A stretch of DNA of 10,511 nt from Bacillota bacterium (lineage in GTDB: Bacteria; Bacillota; Clostridia; Peptostreptococcales; Anaerovoracaceae): positions 1-10,511 of the forward strand of contig JAFYIC010000010.1 in the NCBI GenBank assembly GCA_017538845.1. The letters are read 5' to 3'. Below the pieces are notes generated by a model. The model searched no databases. It was not told the origin of the DNA and saw only the letters and a program-made list of their open reading frames with translations. The position numbers were made by a program, and so were the translations under genes. Within the stretch, counting starts at the first letter, position 1. Every line of letters starts with the position of its first letter. This document shows, piece by piece, positions 5,586 to 10,511 of the stretch.

Positions 5586-6521
5586 ATGGATGATGAAAGG
5601 ATCATAAACATCTCTTTCGATGAGAGGTGCAGAGGTCTGAGGCTGGACAAGGCTCTTTCTCTTGTTATGCCTGATATCTCCAGAAGCGCGCTGCAGAAAC
5701 ATATCGAAGAAGGACGGGTATTCCTGGACGGAAAACTGTGCGACAGCAAGAAGTATACTGTTTCGGGAAACGAGGAAGTAACAGTCGAACTGCCGGAACC
5801 GGAGATCCTGGAAGTAAAAGCAGAGAACATACCGCTGGACATAGTTTATGAGGATGACGACGTGCTGGTGGTGAACAAGCCAAAGGGCATGGTGGTCCAT
5901 CCGGCGGCGGGGAATCCCGATGGTACGCTTGTCAATGCGGTGATGTATCACTGCGGTGACAGCCTTTCGTCCATAAACGGGGTCATAAGGCCCGGCATAG
6001 TCCACAGGATAGACAAGGACACCAGCGGGCTGCTGATGATAGCCAAGAACGATGCGGCTCACAATTCTCTGGCAGCACAGCTGGCAGAACACTCCATAAC
6101 GAGGAGATACAAGGCGGTGGTCTACAACAACTTCAAAGAAGATGAAGGAACGGTGGACGAACCAATAGGCCGCGACCCGAAGAACAGACAGAGACAGTGC
6201 GTGATACATACCAATTCCAGAGAAGCCGTGACCCATTACAAAGTACTGGAAAGACTGGGAAGGTTCACTCTCATACAGGCGATTTTAGAGACGGGAAGGA
6301 CCCATCAGATAAGGGTGCACATGGCATACATCAAACATCCTCTGCTGGGAGACGAACTGTACGGACCTGCAAAGAACCCCTACGGCGTGAAAGGCCAGAT
6401 GCTCCATGCGGGAGTTCTGGGATTCGTTCATCCCTCAACGGGGGAATACATGGAATTTGAAAGACCGGAACCTGAAGAGTTCCTTAAGATAGTGGAAAGG
6501 ATAAGACGGGAAGGCAGATAA
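5586..6521 (+). CDS. rluD: RluA/RluD-family pseudouridine synthase
   Basis: This enzyme isomerises specific uridines in RNA to pseudouridine; RluD modifies helix 69 of 23S rRNA, but substrates cannot be told from the sequence. The 311 residues begin with an S4-type RNA-binding domain (about 16-72: RLDKALSLVMPDISRSALQK, then GRVFLDGK). The catalytic domain follows with VYEDDDVLVVNKPKGMVVHP (88-106) and HRIDKDTSGLL (140-150), where Asp143 is the catalytic aspartate. RRYKAVVY, GRTHQIRVHM (237-246) and HPLLGDELYG (251-260) complete the family pattern. The ATG at 5586 follows AAAGGA (5572-5577). It sits 63 bases after lspA, as B. subtilis ylyB does; it may equally be called ylyB-like. The stop codon overlaps the T-run of a terminator read from the other strand. 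Confidence 0.95.
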   Translation: MDDERIINISFDERCRGLRLDKALSLVMPDISRSALQKHIEEGRVFLDGKLCDSKKYTVSGNEEVTVELPEPEILEVKAENIPLDIVYEDDDVLVVNKPKGMVVHPAAGNPDGTLVNAVMYHCGDSLSSINGVIRPGIVHRIDKDTSGLLMIAKNDAAHNSLAAQLAEHSITRRYKAVVYNNFKEDEGTVDEPIGRDPKNRQRQCVIHTNSREAVTHYKVLERLGRFTLIQAILETGRTHQIRVHMAYIKHPLLGDELYGPAKNPYGVKGQMLHAGVLGFVHPSTGEYMEFERPEPEEFLKIVERIRREGR

Positions 6522-6566
6522 AAAGACACGGCCCGGGAGAAAGACTCAGTCATTTCCCTCCGGCCG
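6520..6566 (-). terminator. Intrinsic terminator of the minus-strand small gene, overlapping the rluD stop
   Basis: CGGCCCGGGAGAAA (6529-6542) pairs with TTTCCCTCCGGCCG (6553-6566) in a stem of 14 positions with two mismatches and one G-T wobble, around a 10-base loop. Read on the minus strand it is followed within 4 bases by TTTTT (complement of 6520-6524), the form of an intrinsic terminator. On the + strand no T-run follows, so termination of rluD from this element would be weaker. The stem lies 75 bases past the stop of the minus-strand gene at 6642-6779. Confidence 0.6.
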
Positions 6567-6581
6567 CATAGAAAGGTTATA

Positions 6582-6637
6582 CTGCGGGCCCTGAGTGTTA
6601 TAAGTGATTAGGTAGGCAAGGTGTGGAATGCCCGCAG
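6582..6637. repeat. Widely spaced 7-bp inverted repeat
   Basis: CTGCGGG (6582-6588) and CCCGCAG (6631-6637) are exact inverted copies 42 bases apart, just past the end of the minus-strand gene. The intervening sequence contains GGGCCC and two GTTATA copies (6576-6581 and 6597-6602) but no clear gene. It may add to RNA folding at the 3' end of that transcript. The function is unknown. Confidence 0.3.
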
Positions 6638-6641
6638 ATCT

Positions 6642-6779
6642 TCATTTTCTGCCCGCTGTTCCCAGCGTTCTGAAAACGTTGATACAGTTTTCACATATGT
6701 AACCGCCTTTGAAAGCGATATTTTTATAACAGCTTCCGCAGATGGTACAGATTTGCTGCCCGGTATGTCTGTTTTCCAT
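6642..6779 (-). CDS. Small four-cysteine zinc-finger protein, Gin/CsfB-like
   Basis: This encodes 45 residues on the minus strand, starting MENRHTGQQI and followed by CTICGSCYKNIAFKGGYICE and NCINVFRTLG. Two CxxC pairs (Cys11/14 and Cys29/32) are 14 residues apart, with an extra Cys17; this suggests a zinc knuckle. The layout CxxC, short strand, G-x-Y-I-C-x-x-C resembles Gin (CsfB), the small zinc-binding anti-sigma factor that holds back sigma-G (and sigma-E) during sporulation, which is slightly longer in B. subtilis. The ATG is supported by an excellent GGGAGGTG ribosome binding site (complement of 6788-6795) with 8 bases between GGAGG and ATG. Longer starts upstream in the same frame lack a binding site. 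A candidate promoter, leader hairpin and terminator surround it. The gene is likely real; the Gin assignment is tentative. Confidence 0.7.
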   Translation of the reverse strand: MENRHTGQQICTICGSCYKNIAFKGGYICENCINVFRTLGTAGRK

Positions 6780-6812
6780 TTGTAACACCTCCCGATCCAA
6801 ATAATGCAGCGG

Positions 6813-6833
6813 CTGTCTGACAAAAGCAGACAG
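6813..6833 (-). promoter_or_regulatory. Leader hairpin upstream of the Gin-like gene
   Basis: CTGTCTG (6813-6819) and CAGACAG (6827-6833) are perfect inverted copies around a 7-base loop. On the minus strand the loop reads CTTTTGT. It lies 17 bases before the ribosome binding site of the small gene and would be in its 5' leader. It could be an operator in DNA or a stability element in RNA. Confidence 0.45.
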
Positions 6834-6852
6834 TTCTGATACCCGGGACACT

Positions 6853-6881
6853 ATGATATATCTCCCGGCGCAGGCAGGCAA
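6853..6881 (-). promoter_or_regulatory. Candidate sigma-A-like promoter for the Gin-like gene
   Basis: On the minus strand TTGCCT (complement of 6876-6881) and TATCAT (complement of 6853-6858) are spaced by 17 bases, matching consensus at four and five positions. Transcription would start near 6846 and give a leader of about 67 bases. A 6-bp inverted repeat CCGGGA/TCCCGG (6843-6848 and 6863-6868) brackets the -10 box. A sporulation sigma factor site cannot be excluded. Confidence 0.35.
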
Positions 6882-6900
6882 AGGTTCGGGGGGCAAAGGT
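6877..6900. repeat. 9-bp direct repeat in the divergent intergenic region
   Basis: GGCAAAGGT occurs at 6877-6885 and again at 6892-6900, a 15-base period, between the minus-strand small gene and the + strand hydrolase. The first copy overlaps the proposed -35 box of the minus-strand promoter. Tandem sites like this can bind a regulator, but two copies of a 9-mer may also be chance. No convincing promoter for the + strand gene is seen here. Confidence 0.35.
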
Positions 6901-6961
6901 AAAAAGTAAGTAGGATAGATGTAACGATCCAGTAAGGTATTATGTACCGGAGGTAAGAATC

Positions 6962-7834
6962 ATGGAAAACTTCGAACTTTACAGCAATAACGATCTCAGG
7001 ATAGAGGGATACAGGTGGCCTGTTGAAGATCCCGTATGTGTGATGTGCATAATCCACGGCGTAGGGGAGCACGCGGGAAGATATGACAGGATGGCGGGAA
7101 AACTCAACAGCAAAGGCATCGCTGTACTGTCAATGGACCTGAGAGGACACGGCCTGACCAGCGGAAAACGCGGTCACTGCACGCCCAGAAGGAGCGTTCT
7201 TGCAGACGTGGACCGGTTGGTACGACAGGCTCAGAGCGATTATCCCGATGTTCCCATAGTAGTATACGGACACAGCATGGGCGGAAACATAGGACTTGAT
7301 TATGTAAACAGAGGAAATCTTAACGATGTCCCGGTGGGATTCATCATTTCGGCCCCGTGGATCAGACTGGTGAAGCGTATACCGGCGCCGCTTTACGCTA
7401 TAGTCAAGATATTATCCAAAGTGTCTCCGAAACTTCAGATCAACACCAGCATCGATGACGAAAGCCTGCTGGGAAACAAGGAATCGGTAGGCCCTTATCT
7501 GGACGATCCCCTTGTTCATCCGAAACTTACGACCATATCGGCCATTGAAGCTTTCGAAGTGGGAAAGAAACTTGAAGACGGGACCCTTGAATCAAACGGC
7601 GGATCTGACGGCAAGCCGCTGCTGCTCATGCACGGTACGGAAGACAGGATATGTGATATCGAAGGATCGAGAAAGGTTGCCGGAAATATGAAGGACCGCT
7701 GCGAATACATCGAGTGGGAAGGCCTTTGCCATGAGATACATAACGGCGGCAGCGAGAGCAACGGCGACGAGGTAATAGAGAAGATCGGTCAGTGGATAAT
7801 CGATCTGTGCGCAGGACAGGCGGGCGACAAATAA
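6962..7834 (+). CDS. Alpha/beta hydrolase, monoacylglycerol lipase / lysophospholipase type
   Basis: This is a serine hydrolase likely to cleave acyl esters such as monoacylglycerols or lysophospholipids; the substrate is inferred from family. The 290 residues show HGVGEHAGRY (32-41), the oxyanion-hole HGxGEH motif, then DLRGHGLTSGKRGH (59-72) and the nucleophile elbow GHSMGG with Ser105. The acid is probably Asp228 in HGTEDRIC and the base His257 in CHEIHN. No signal peptide is present, so it should be cytoplasmic or loosely membrane-bound. Residues 130-165 would form the lid. The ATG is fixed by GGAGGT (6949-6954) with 8 bases between GGAGG and the ATG. It stands alone, between a gene on the opposite strand and a strong promoter for the next gene. 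Relatives include B. subtilis YtpA and PldB-type proteins. Confidence 0.88.
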   Translation: MENFELYSNNDLRIEGYRWPVEDPVCVMCIIHGVGEHAGRYDRMAGKLNSKGIAVLSMDLRGHGLTSGKRGHCTPRRSVLADVDRLVRQAQSDYPDVPIVVYGHSMGGNIGLDYVNRGNLNDVPVGFIISAPWIRLVKRIPAPLYAIVKILSKVSPKLQINTSIDDESLLGNKESVGPYLDDPLVHPKLTTISAIEAFEVGKKLEDGTLESNGGSDGKPLLLMHGTEDRICDIEGSRKVAGNMKDRCEYIEWEGLCHEIHNGGSESNGDEVIEKIGQWIIDLCAGQAGDK

Positions 7835-7849
7835 AACCTATGGCAGTAA

Positions 7850-7896
7850 TGCGCTCCGGACTTGGCGGAAGGTTGAAATATCCGCATCGGAGCGCA
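7850..7896 (+). terminator. Long hairpin after the hydrolase gene, probable transcript end
   Basis: TGCGCTCCG (7850-7858) pairs perfectly with CGGAGCGCA (7888-7896), nine pairs, and inside it GCGGA (7865-7869) pairs with TCCGC (7881-7885). It begins 15 bases after the hydrolase stop. The sequence after it (GAAATATTTGTG) is A+T-rich but lacks a run of four or more T, so it is an imperfect intrinsic terminator. A consensus promoter starts 20 bases later, in keeping with a transcript boundary. Confidence 0.5.
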
Positions 7897-7915
7897 GAAA
7901 TATTTGTGTATCAAA

Positions 7916-7944
7916 TTGACATAATACACGAGATATAGTATAAT
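7916..7944 (+). promoter_or_regulatory. Consensus sigma-A promoter for the surface-protein genes
   Basis: TTGACA (7916-7921) and TATAAT (7939-7944) are both perfect consensus hexamers separated by exactly 17 bases. Transcription should start near 7951, giving a leader of about 45-60 bases before the glucosaminidase gene. A promoter this close to consensus suggests high constitutive expression or control by a repressor or leader structure. Confidence 0.88.
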
Positions 7945-7970
7945 ATTTGGAAGTAATCAGGGGGTTATAA

Positions 7971-7993
7971 TTTCCTTTTTTCATAAAAGGAAA
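7971..7993 (+). promoter_or_regulatory. Leader hairpin that pairs with the ribosome binding site region
   Basis: TTTCCTTTT (7971-7979) pairs perfectly with AAAAGGAAA (7985-7993) across a 5-base loop TTCAT. The 3' arm contains the AGGA that would serve the ATG at 7997. If folded, the hairpin hides it, leaving the later GGTGA (7999-8003) and the ATG at 8009 accessible. The stem is A-T rich, so it should melt fairly easily. Control by temperature or a trans-acting RNA is a possibility, not shown. Confidence 0.5.
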
Positions 7994-7996
7994 GGG

Positions 7997-10015
7997 ATGG
8001 TGAGACGAATGTCATTTTCTTCAGGAGCAAGGCGGCTGCTTACTTTTACGGTTGTCCTTGCATTAGCACTGATCCTTTCAATTGTATTAATGAAGGCGTC
8101 GGATGATGTAGTTTATGCCGACACCACTCTTAAGTACGGCGTTGTCAACGACGGCCCTCTTAACGTGAGAAGCGGTCCGGGCACGAGCTATAAGTCTTAT
8201 GGTTCGCTTCAGAAGGGAAAAGCAGTAACAGTCAGAGGTACCTCGGGCAAGTGGTACATCATAAGATTCAACTCAAAAAAAGGCTACGTCCATTCCGATT
8301 TCATCACCCTGAAAAAAGGATACAAAATCATATACTCATCAGCCAGATACGGATTTGTAAAGAAATCAGTCGCTGTCCGCAGCAAGGCATCCGCCTCATC
8401 GTCTAAGTACGGCACGATAAAAGCCGGCAAAATCATCAGACGGAGGGCTTACCGCGTCACAAAAGACGGGACAAAGTGGTATCAGATAAAATACAGCGGC
8501 AAGACCGCTTATGTCAGCGCGGGCAGGATACTGAAAGTCACATACAAGGTCTATAACCCGGCCAGGGAGGGCAGGACCAAAGATCCGCTCAACTACAGGA
8601 CCGGTCCGGCCACGTACTTCGGGAAGAAAGGAACCATATCCGAGGGAAAGAAGATAAACATATACAGCAGAGTGAAGGCCAACGGCGAGTACTGGTACCG
8701 TATCAAACGCAGCGGTACGTATTATTGGGTGTGCGCCGAGTATGTGAAACTTCTCTCTTCGGGGAGCACCGGCGGTGATACGACTACGACGACTGATTTT
8801 GTCGCTGATCTGAAGAAGCAGGGATTCCCTTACAGTTACAGGAAAGAGATCCTCAAGCTGCACAAAAAACATCCTAAATGGAGATTCAGGATACAGAAGA
8901 CGAATATAAAGTGGAGCAAGATGCTCAACGCCGAAAACGAACTGGGACAGAACCTGGTGGAGCCGACCGAGTACGAATCCTGGAAGACCCTGAGAAAGGG
9001 CGCCTACGATTTCGGAAAGAACAGGTACGTATCCTTCGACGGCAGGTGGAACCAGGCTTCCAAGGAAGTCATCGCGTATTTCCTTGATCCCAGAAACGGC
9101 CTTACGGAAAACAACATATATCAGTTCATGGGCCACAAGTTCAACTCCAAATACCAGAACAAGAAGACGATAAAGAGCATAGTCTCATCAGTTGACTACT
9201 GCTTCATGAACACGGAATCATATATCAAATGCCTTTACAACGCCGGCAAGGGCGCCGGTGTCAACCCTAACGTGATAACTGCCATGGTAGTAATGGAGCA
9301 GGGATGGAAAGGCGGAAGCGGACTTATCTCAGGAAAAGTCAAAGGTTATGAAGGAATATACAATCACTTTAATATAGGCGCATATACCACATCCAACATG
9401 TCGGCGGTAATACACGGACTGTGGTGGGCCAAAGGCGCAGGCGTGGGAGCCACCACTTACGGACGCCCATGGACCAGCAGGACCAAGTCGCTGAAAGGCG
9501 GAGCGCTGTTCTACAAGACCGGATACATCGACAACAAACAGAATACGTATTACCTTAAGAAATTCAACGCCATGAACGGCGATTCATATCTGCCCAAGCA
9601 TCAGTATTCAACGGCTGTTTTCGCAGCACAAAGCGAGGGAAAGATACTGAAGAGAGCTTATCAGGACAGCGATGATTATCCGATGATCTTCTACGTACCG
9701 GTATACAAAGACATGCCTTCGGAAAAGTGCAGATATCCGGTATGCAAAGGCAACAACGACTACTATCTCAAGAGCCTGAACGTGAAGGGATACAGCAAGA
9801 CGCCGTCCTTCGACAGGTACAAGAAGACATACAGAGTGAGCGTACCGTCAGACGTTTCAAAGGTGGAGATAACGGCAAAGGCACACAACAGCGAAGCGAC
9901 GATCACCGGCACCGGTACGGTATCGCTGAAGAAAGGCGAAAACACTAAGTACGTCAAGGTCAGATCCACCAGCGGAAAGACCAGAAAATACAAACTGATC
10001 ATAACCAGGAAATAA
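7997..10015 (+). CDS. Secreted SH3b glucosaminidase (GH73-like) with cadherin-like C-terminal domain
   Basis: This is probably a peptidoglycan hydrolase cutting N-acetylglucosaminyl bonds in the wall. The 672 residues start with a signal peptide (Arg-rich n-region, hydrophobic 14-32, likely cut after VYA at 39-41). Three SH3b repeats follow at about 46-104, 116-180 and 190-252, with signatures NVRSGPGTSY, AVRSKASASS and NYRTGPATYF; these usually bind cell-wall peptides. A Gly/Thr linker (255-266) leads to the catalytic part at about 270-575, with ITAMVVMEQGWKGG placing the likely catalytic Glu at 434, and YNHFNIGAY (455-463). Residues 588-672 form a cadherin-like beta-sandwich (LKSLNVKGYSKTP to YKLIITRK). 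The start could be ATG 7997 or ATG 8009; both keep the signal peptide. The next gene begins 19 bases after the stop. Confidence 0.85.
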   Translation: MVRRMSFSSGARRLLTFTVVLALALILSIVLMKASDDVVYADTTLKYGVVNDGPLNVRSGPGTSYKSYGSLQKGKAVTVRGTSGKWYIIRFNSKKGYVHSDFITLKKGYKIIYSSARYGFVKKSVAVRSKASASSSKYGTIKAGKIIRRRAYRVTKDGTKWYQIKYSGKTAYVSAGRILKVTYKVYNPAREGRTKDPLNYRTGPATYFGKKGTISEGKKINIYSRVKANGEYWYRIKRSGTYYWVCAEYVKLLSSGSTGGDTTTTTDFVADLKKQGFPYSYRKEILKLHKKHPKWRFRIQKTNIKWSKMLNAENELGQNLVEPTEYESWKTLRKGAYDFGKNRYVSFDGRWNQASKEVIAYFLDPRNGLTENNIYQFMGHKFNSKYQNKKTIKSIVSSVDYCFMNTESYIKCLYNAGKGAGVNPNVITAMVVMEQGWKGGSGLISGKVKGYEGIYNHFNIGAYTTSNMSAVIHGLWWAKGAGVGATTYGRPWTSRTKSLKGGALFYKTGYIDNKQNTYYLKKFNAMNGDSYLPKHQYSTAVFAAQSEGKILKRAYQDSDDYPMIFYVPVYKDMPSEKCRYPVCKGNNDYYLKSLNVKGYSKTPSFDRYKKTYRVSVPSDVSKVEITAKAHNSEATITGTGTVSLKKGENTKYVKVRSTSGKTRKYKLIITRK

Positions 10016-10033
10016 GGAGGCAGGGAAATAGAG

Positions 10034-10511
10034 ATGAAACAGGTCTGTTTTAAGAAAAGCACATATCTGATAATGGCTTTGCTGCTTGCAGCCATGGTAA
10101 CAGTGATGCCTTTAGCGTCTGATGAAGTATGGGCCTCAGAGGGTTCAGCCGGCATCGACGCGGCGTCAAAGGTGACAAAGGGGGATAAATTCACTGTTAC
10201 AGTTACTTATTCCGGGGAATACCTCGGGAGAGTAAGAGGCATGATGAAATATGATACGTCCGTGCTTAAATACATCTCAGGCGGAAGCAGTGAAGGCAAC
10301 GGCGGTGCAGTGGAGCTGAGAGGCAGCGGCGAAGGCGGAGACATTACGTTCAAGATCAAATTCAAAGCAGTCGGAAAGGGAAAGAGCAAACTTTCTCTGA
10401 AGACTTCGGACATGTATGACCTGGACGAGATGGATATGGGAAATCCTGTTGCTTCGACAGTTGTACGGGTAAGCGCCCCCGCGCCGGCAGAACAGACCGA
10501 CGATCAGGATA
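10034..10511 (+). CDS. Secreted cohesin-domain-like protein (partial, 3' end outside window)
   Basis: An open frame of 159 codons runs off the window end. It begins MKQVCFKKST and has a hydrophobic signal segment (about 11-27) with likely cleavage after VWA (residues 32-34). The following region (GDKFTVTVTYSGEY, then MMKYDTSVLKYISGG and ITFKIKFKAVGKGKSKLSL) has the spacing of a cohesin-type beta-sandwich: a GDxFTVxV strand, a YDxxVLxYxSG strand and a final FKAxxxGxSKLSL strand. After about residue 148 it becomes Ala/Pro/Asp-rich, probably a linker. Such domains occur in many clostridial surface proteins outside cellulosomes. AGGAGG at 10015-10020, overlapping the preceding stop, lies 13 bases before the ATG, rather far. 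It is probably co-transcribed with the glucosaminidase. Confidence 0.75.
   Translation, partial: MKQVCFKKSTYLIMALLLAAMVTVMPLASDEVWASEGSAGIDAASKVTKGDKFTVTVTYSGEYLGRVRGMMKYDTSVLKYISGGSSEGNGGAVELRGSGEGGDITFKIKFKAVGKGKSKLSLKTSDMYDLDEMDMGNPVASTVVRVSAPAPAEQTDDQD

Noticed and set aside
6628..6702. 24-codon + strand frame with a purine-rich stretch upstream, opposite the Gin-like gene
   Set aside because: The minus-strand frame has a far better ribosome binding site and a coherent cysteine pattern; this one shows no feature of its own.
6885..6943. Promoter for the + strand hydrolase (TATTAT 6938-6943 or TAGGAT 6911-6916)
   Set aside because: The first would start transcription inside the ribosome binding site and has no -35 box; the second has only TTCGGG at 20-base spacing.
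8396..9136. Minus-strand open frame inside the glucosaminidase gene
   Set aside because: It is a shadow of the + strand coding frame, which has clear SH3b and catalytic motifs.
1..10511. CRISPR array, prophage, insertion sequence, toxin-antitoxin or other defence system
   Set aside because: No spaced direct repeats, transposase, integrase, terminal inverted repeats or recognised defence domain were seen on either strand; the genes are mainly core housekeeping and surface genes.

Overview
The window looks like a chromosomal stretch of a Gram-positive, low-to-mid GC Firmicute, most likely a clostridial (Eubacteriales) lineage. This rests on gene content and order (ffh-rpsP-khpA-rimM-trmD, then yggS-sepF-divIVA-lspA-rluD type), strong AGGAGG ribosome binding sites, heavy use of AGG/AGA and ATA codons, and a cell-wall module with SH3b, cadherin-like and cohesin domains typical of anaerobic Firmicutes. 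The genus cannot be fixed from the sequence alone. There are no rRNA or tRNA genes, no CRISPR array, and no transposase or integrase; all recognisable large genes lie on the + strand.

Region 1 (1-2091) is a translation module: the tail of the signal recognition particle GTPase Ffh, ribosomal protein S16, the KH-domain RNA-binding protein KhpA, the 30S maturation factor RimM and the tRNA m1G37 methyltransferase TrmD. Two stem-loops without U-tracts sit between khpA and rimM, and another lies between rimM and trmD.

Region 2 (2092-6521) is a cell division and envelope module. It starts with a sigma-A-like promoter whose -35 box lies inside a 7-bp inverted repeat. It continues with a HlyD-like membrane-anchored adaptor, the PLP homeostasis protein YggS, the FtsZ anchor SepF, the polar coiled-coil protein DivIVA, prolipoprotein signal peptidase LspA, and an RluD-type pseudouridine synthase. 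ylmG and ylmH, which often sit between sepF and divIVA in Firmicutes, are absent here. An 8-bp hairpin separates the only good ribosome binding site of lspA from its start codon, in a geometry that would place the start correctly only if the hairpin forms.

Region 3 (6522-6961) is a roughly 440-base gap between large genes. On the minus strand it holds a 45-codon gene with an excellent ribosome binding site and a four-cysteine CxxC...CxxC zinc-finger pattern resembling the sporulation anti-sigma factor Gin/CsfB, with its own candidate promoter, leader hairpin and intrinsic terminator.

Region 4 (6962-10511) holds a monoacylglycerol-lipase/lysophospholipase-type hydrolase. After a consensus sigma-A promoter (TTGACA-N17-TATAAT) it continues with a secreted three-SH3b glucosaminidase ending in a cadherin-like beta-sandwich, followed directly by a secreted cohesin-like protein cut off by the window end. 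The last two are probably co-transcribed surface proteins.

No wholly new multi-gene system is evident. The best leads are the Gin-like minus-strand gene, the hairpin-bridged lspA start, the leader hairpin of the glucosaminidase, and the orphan HlyD-like adaptor in the division operon.
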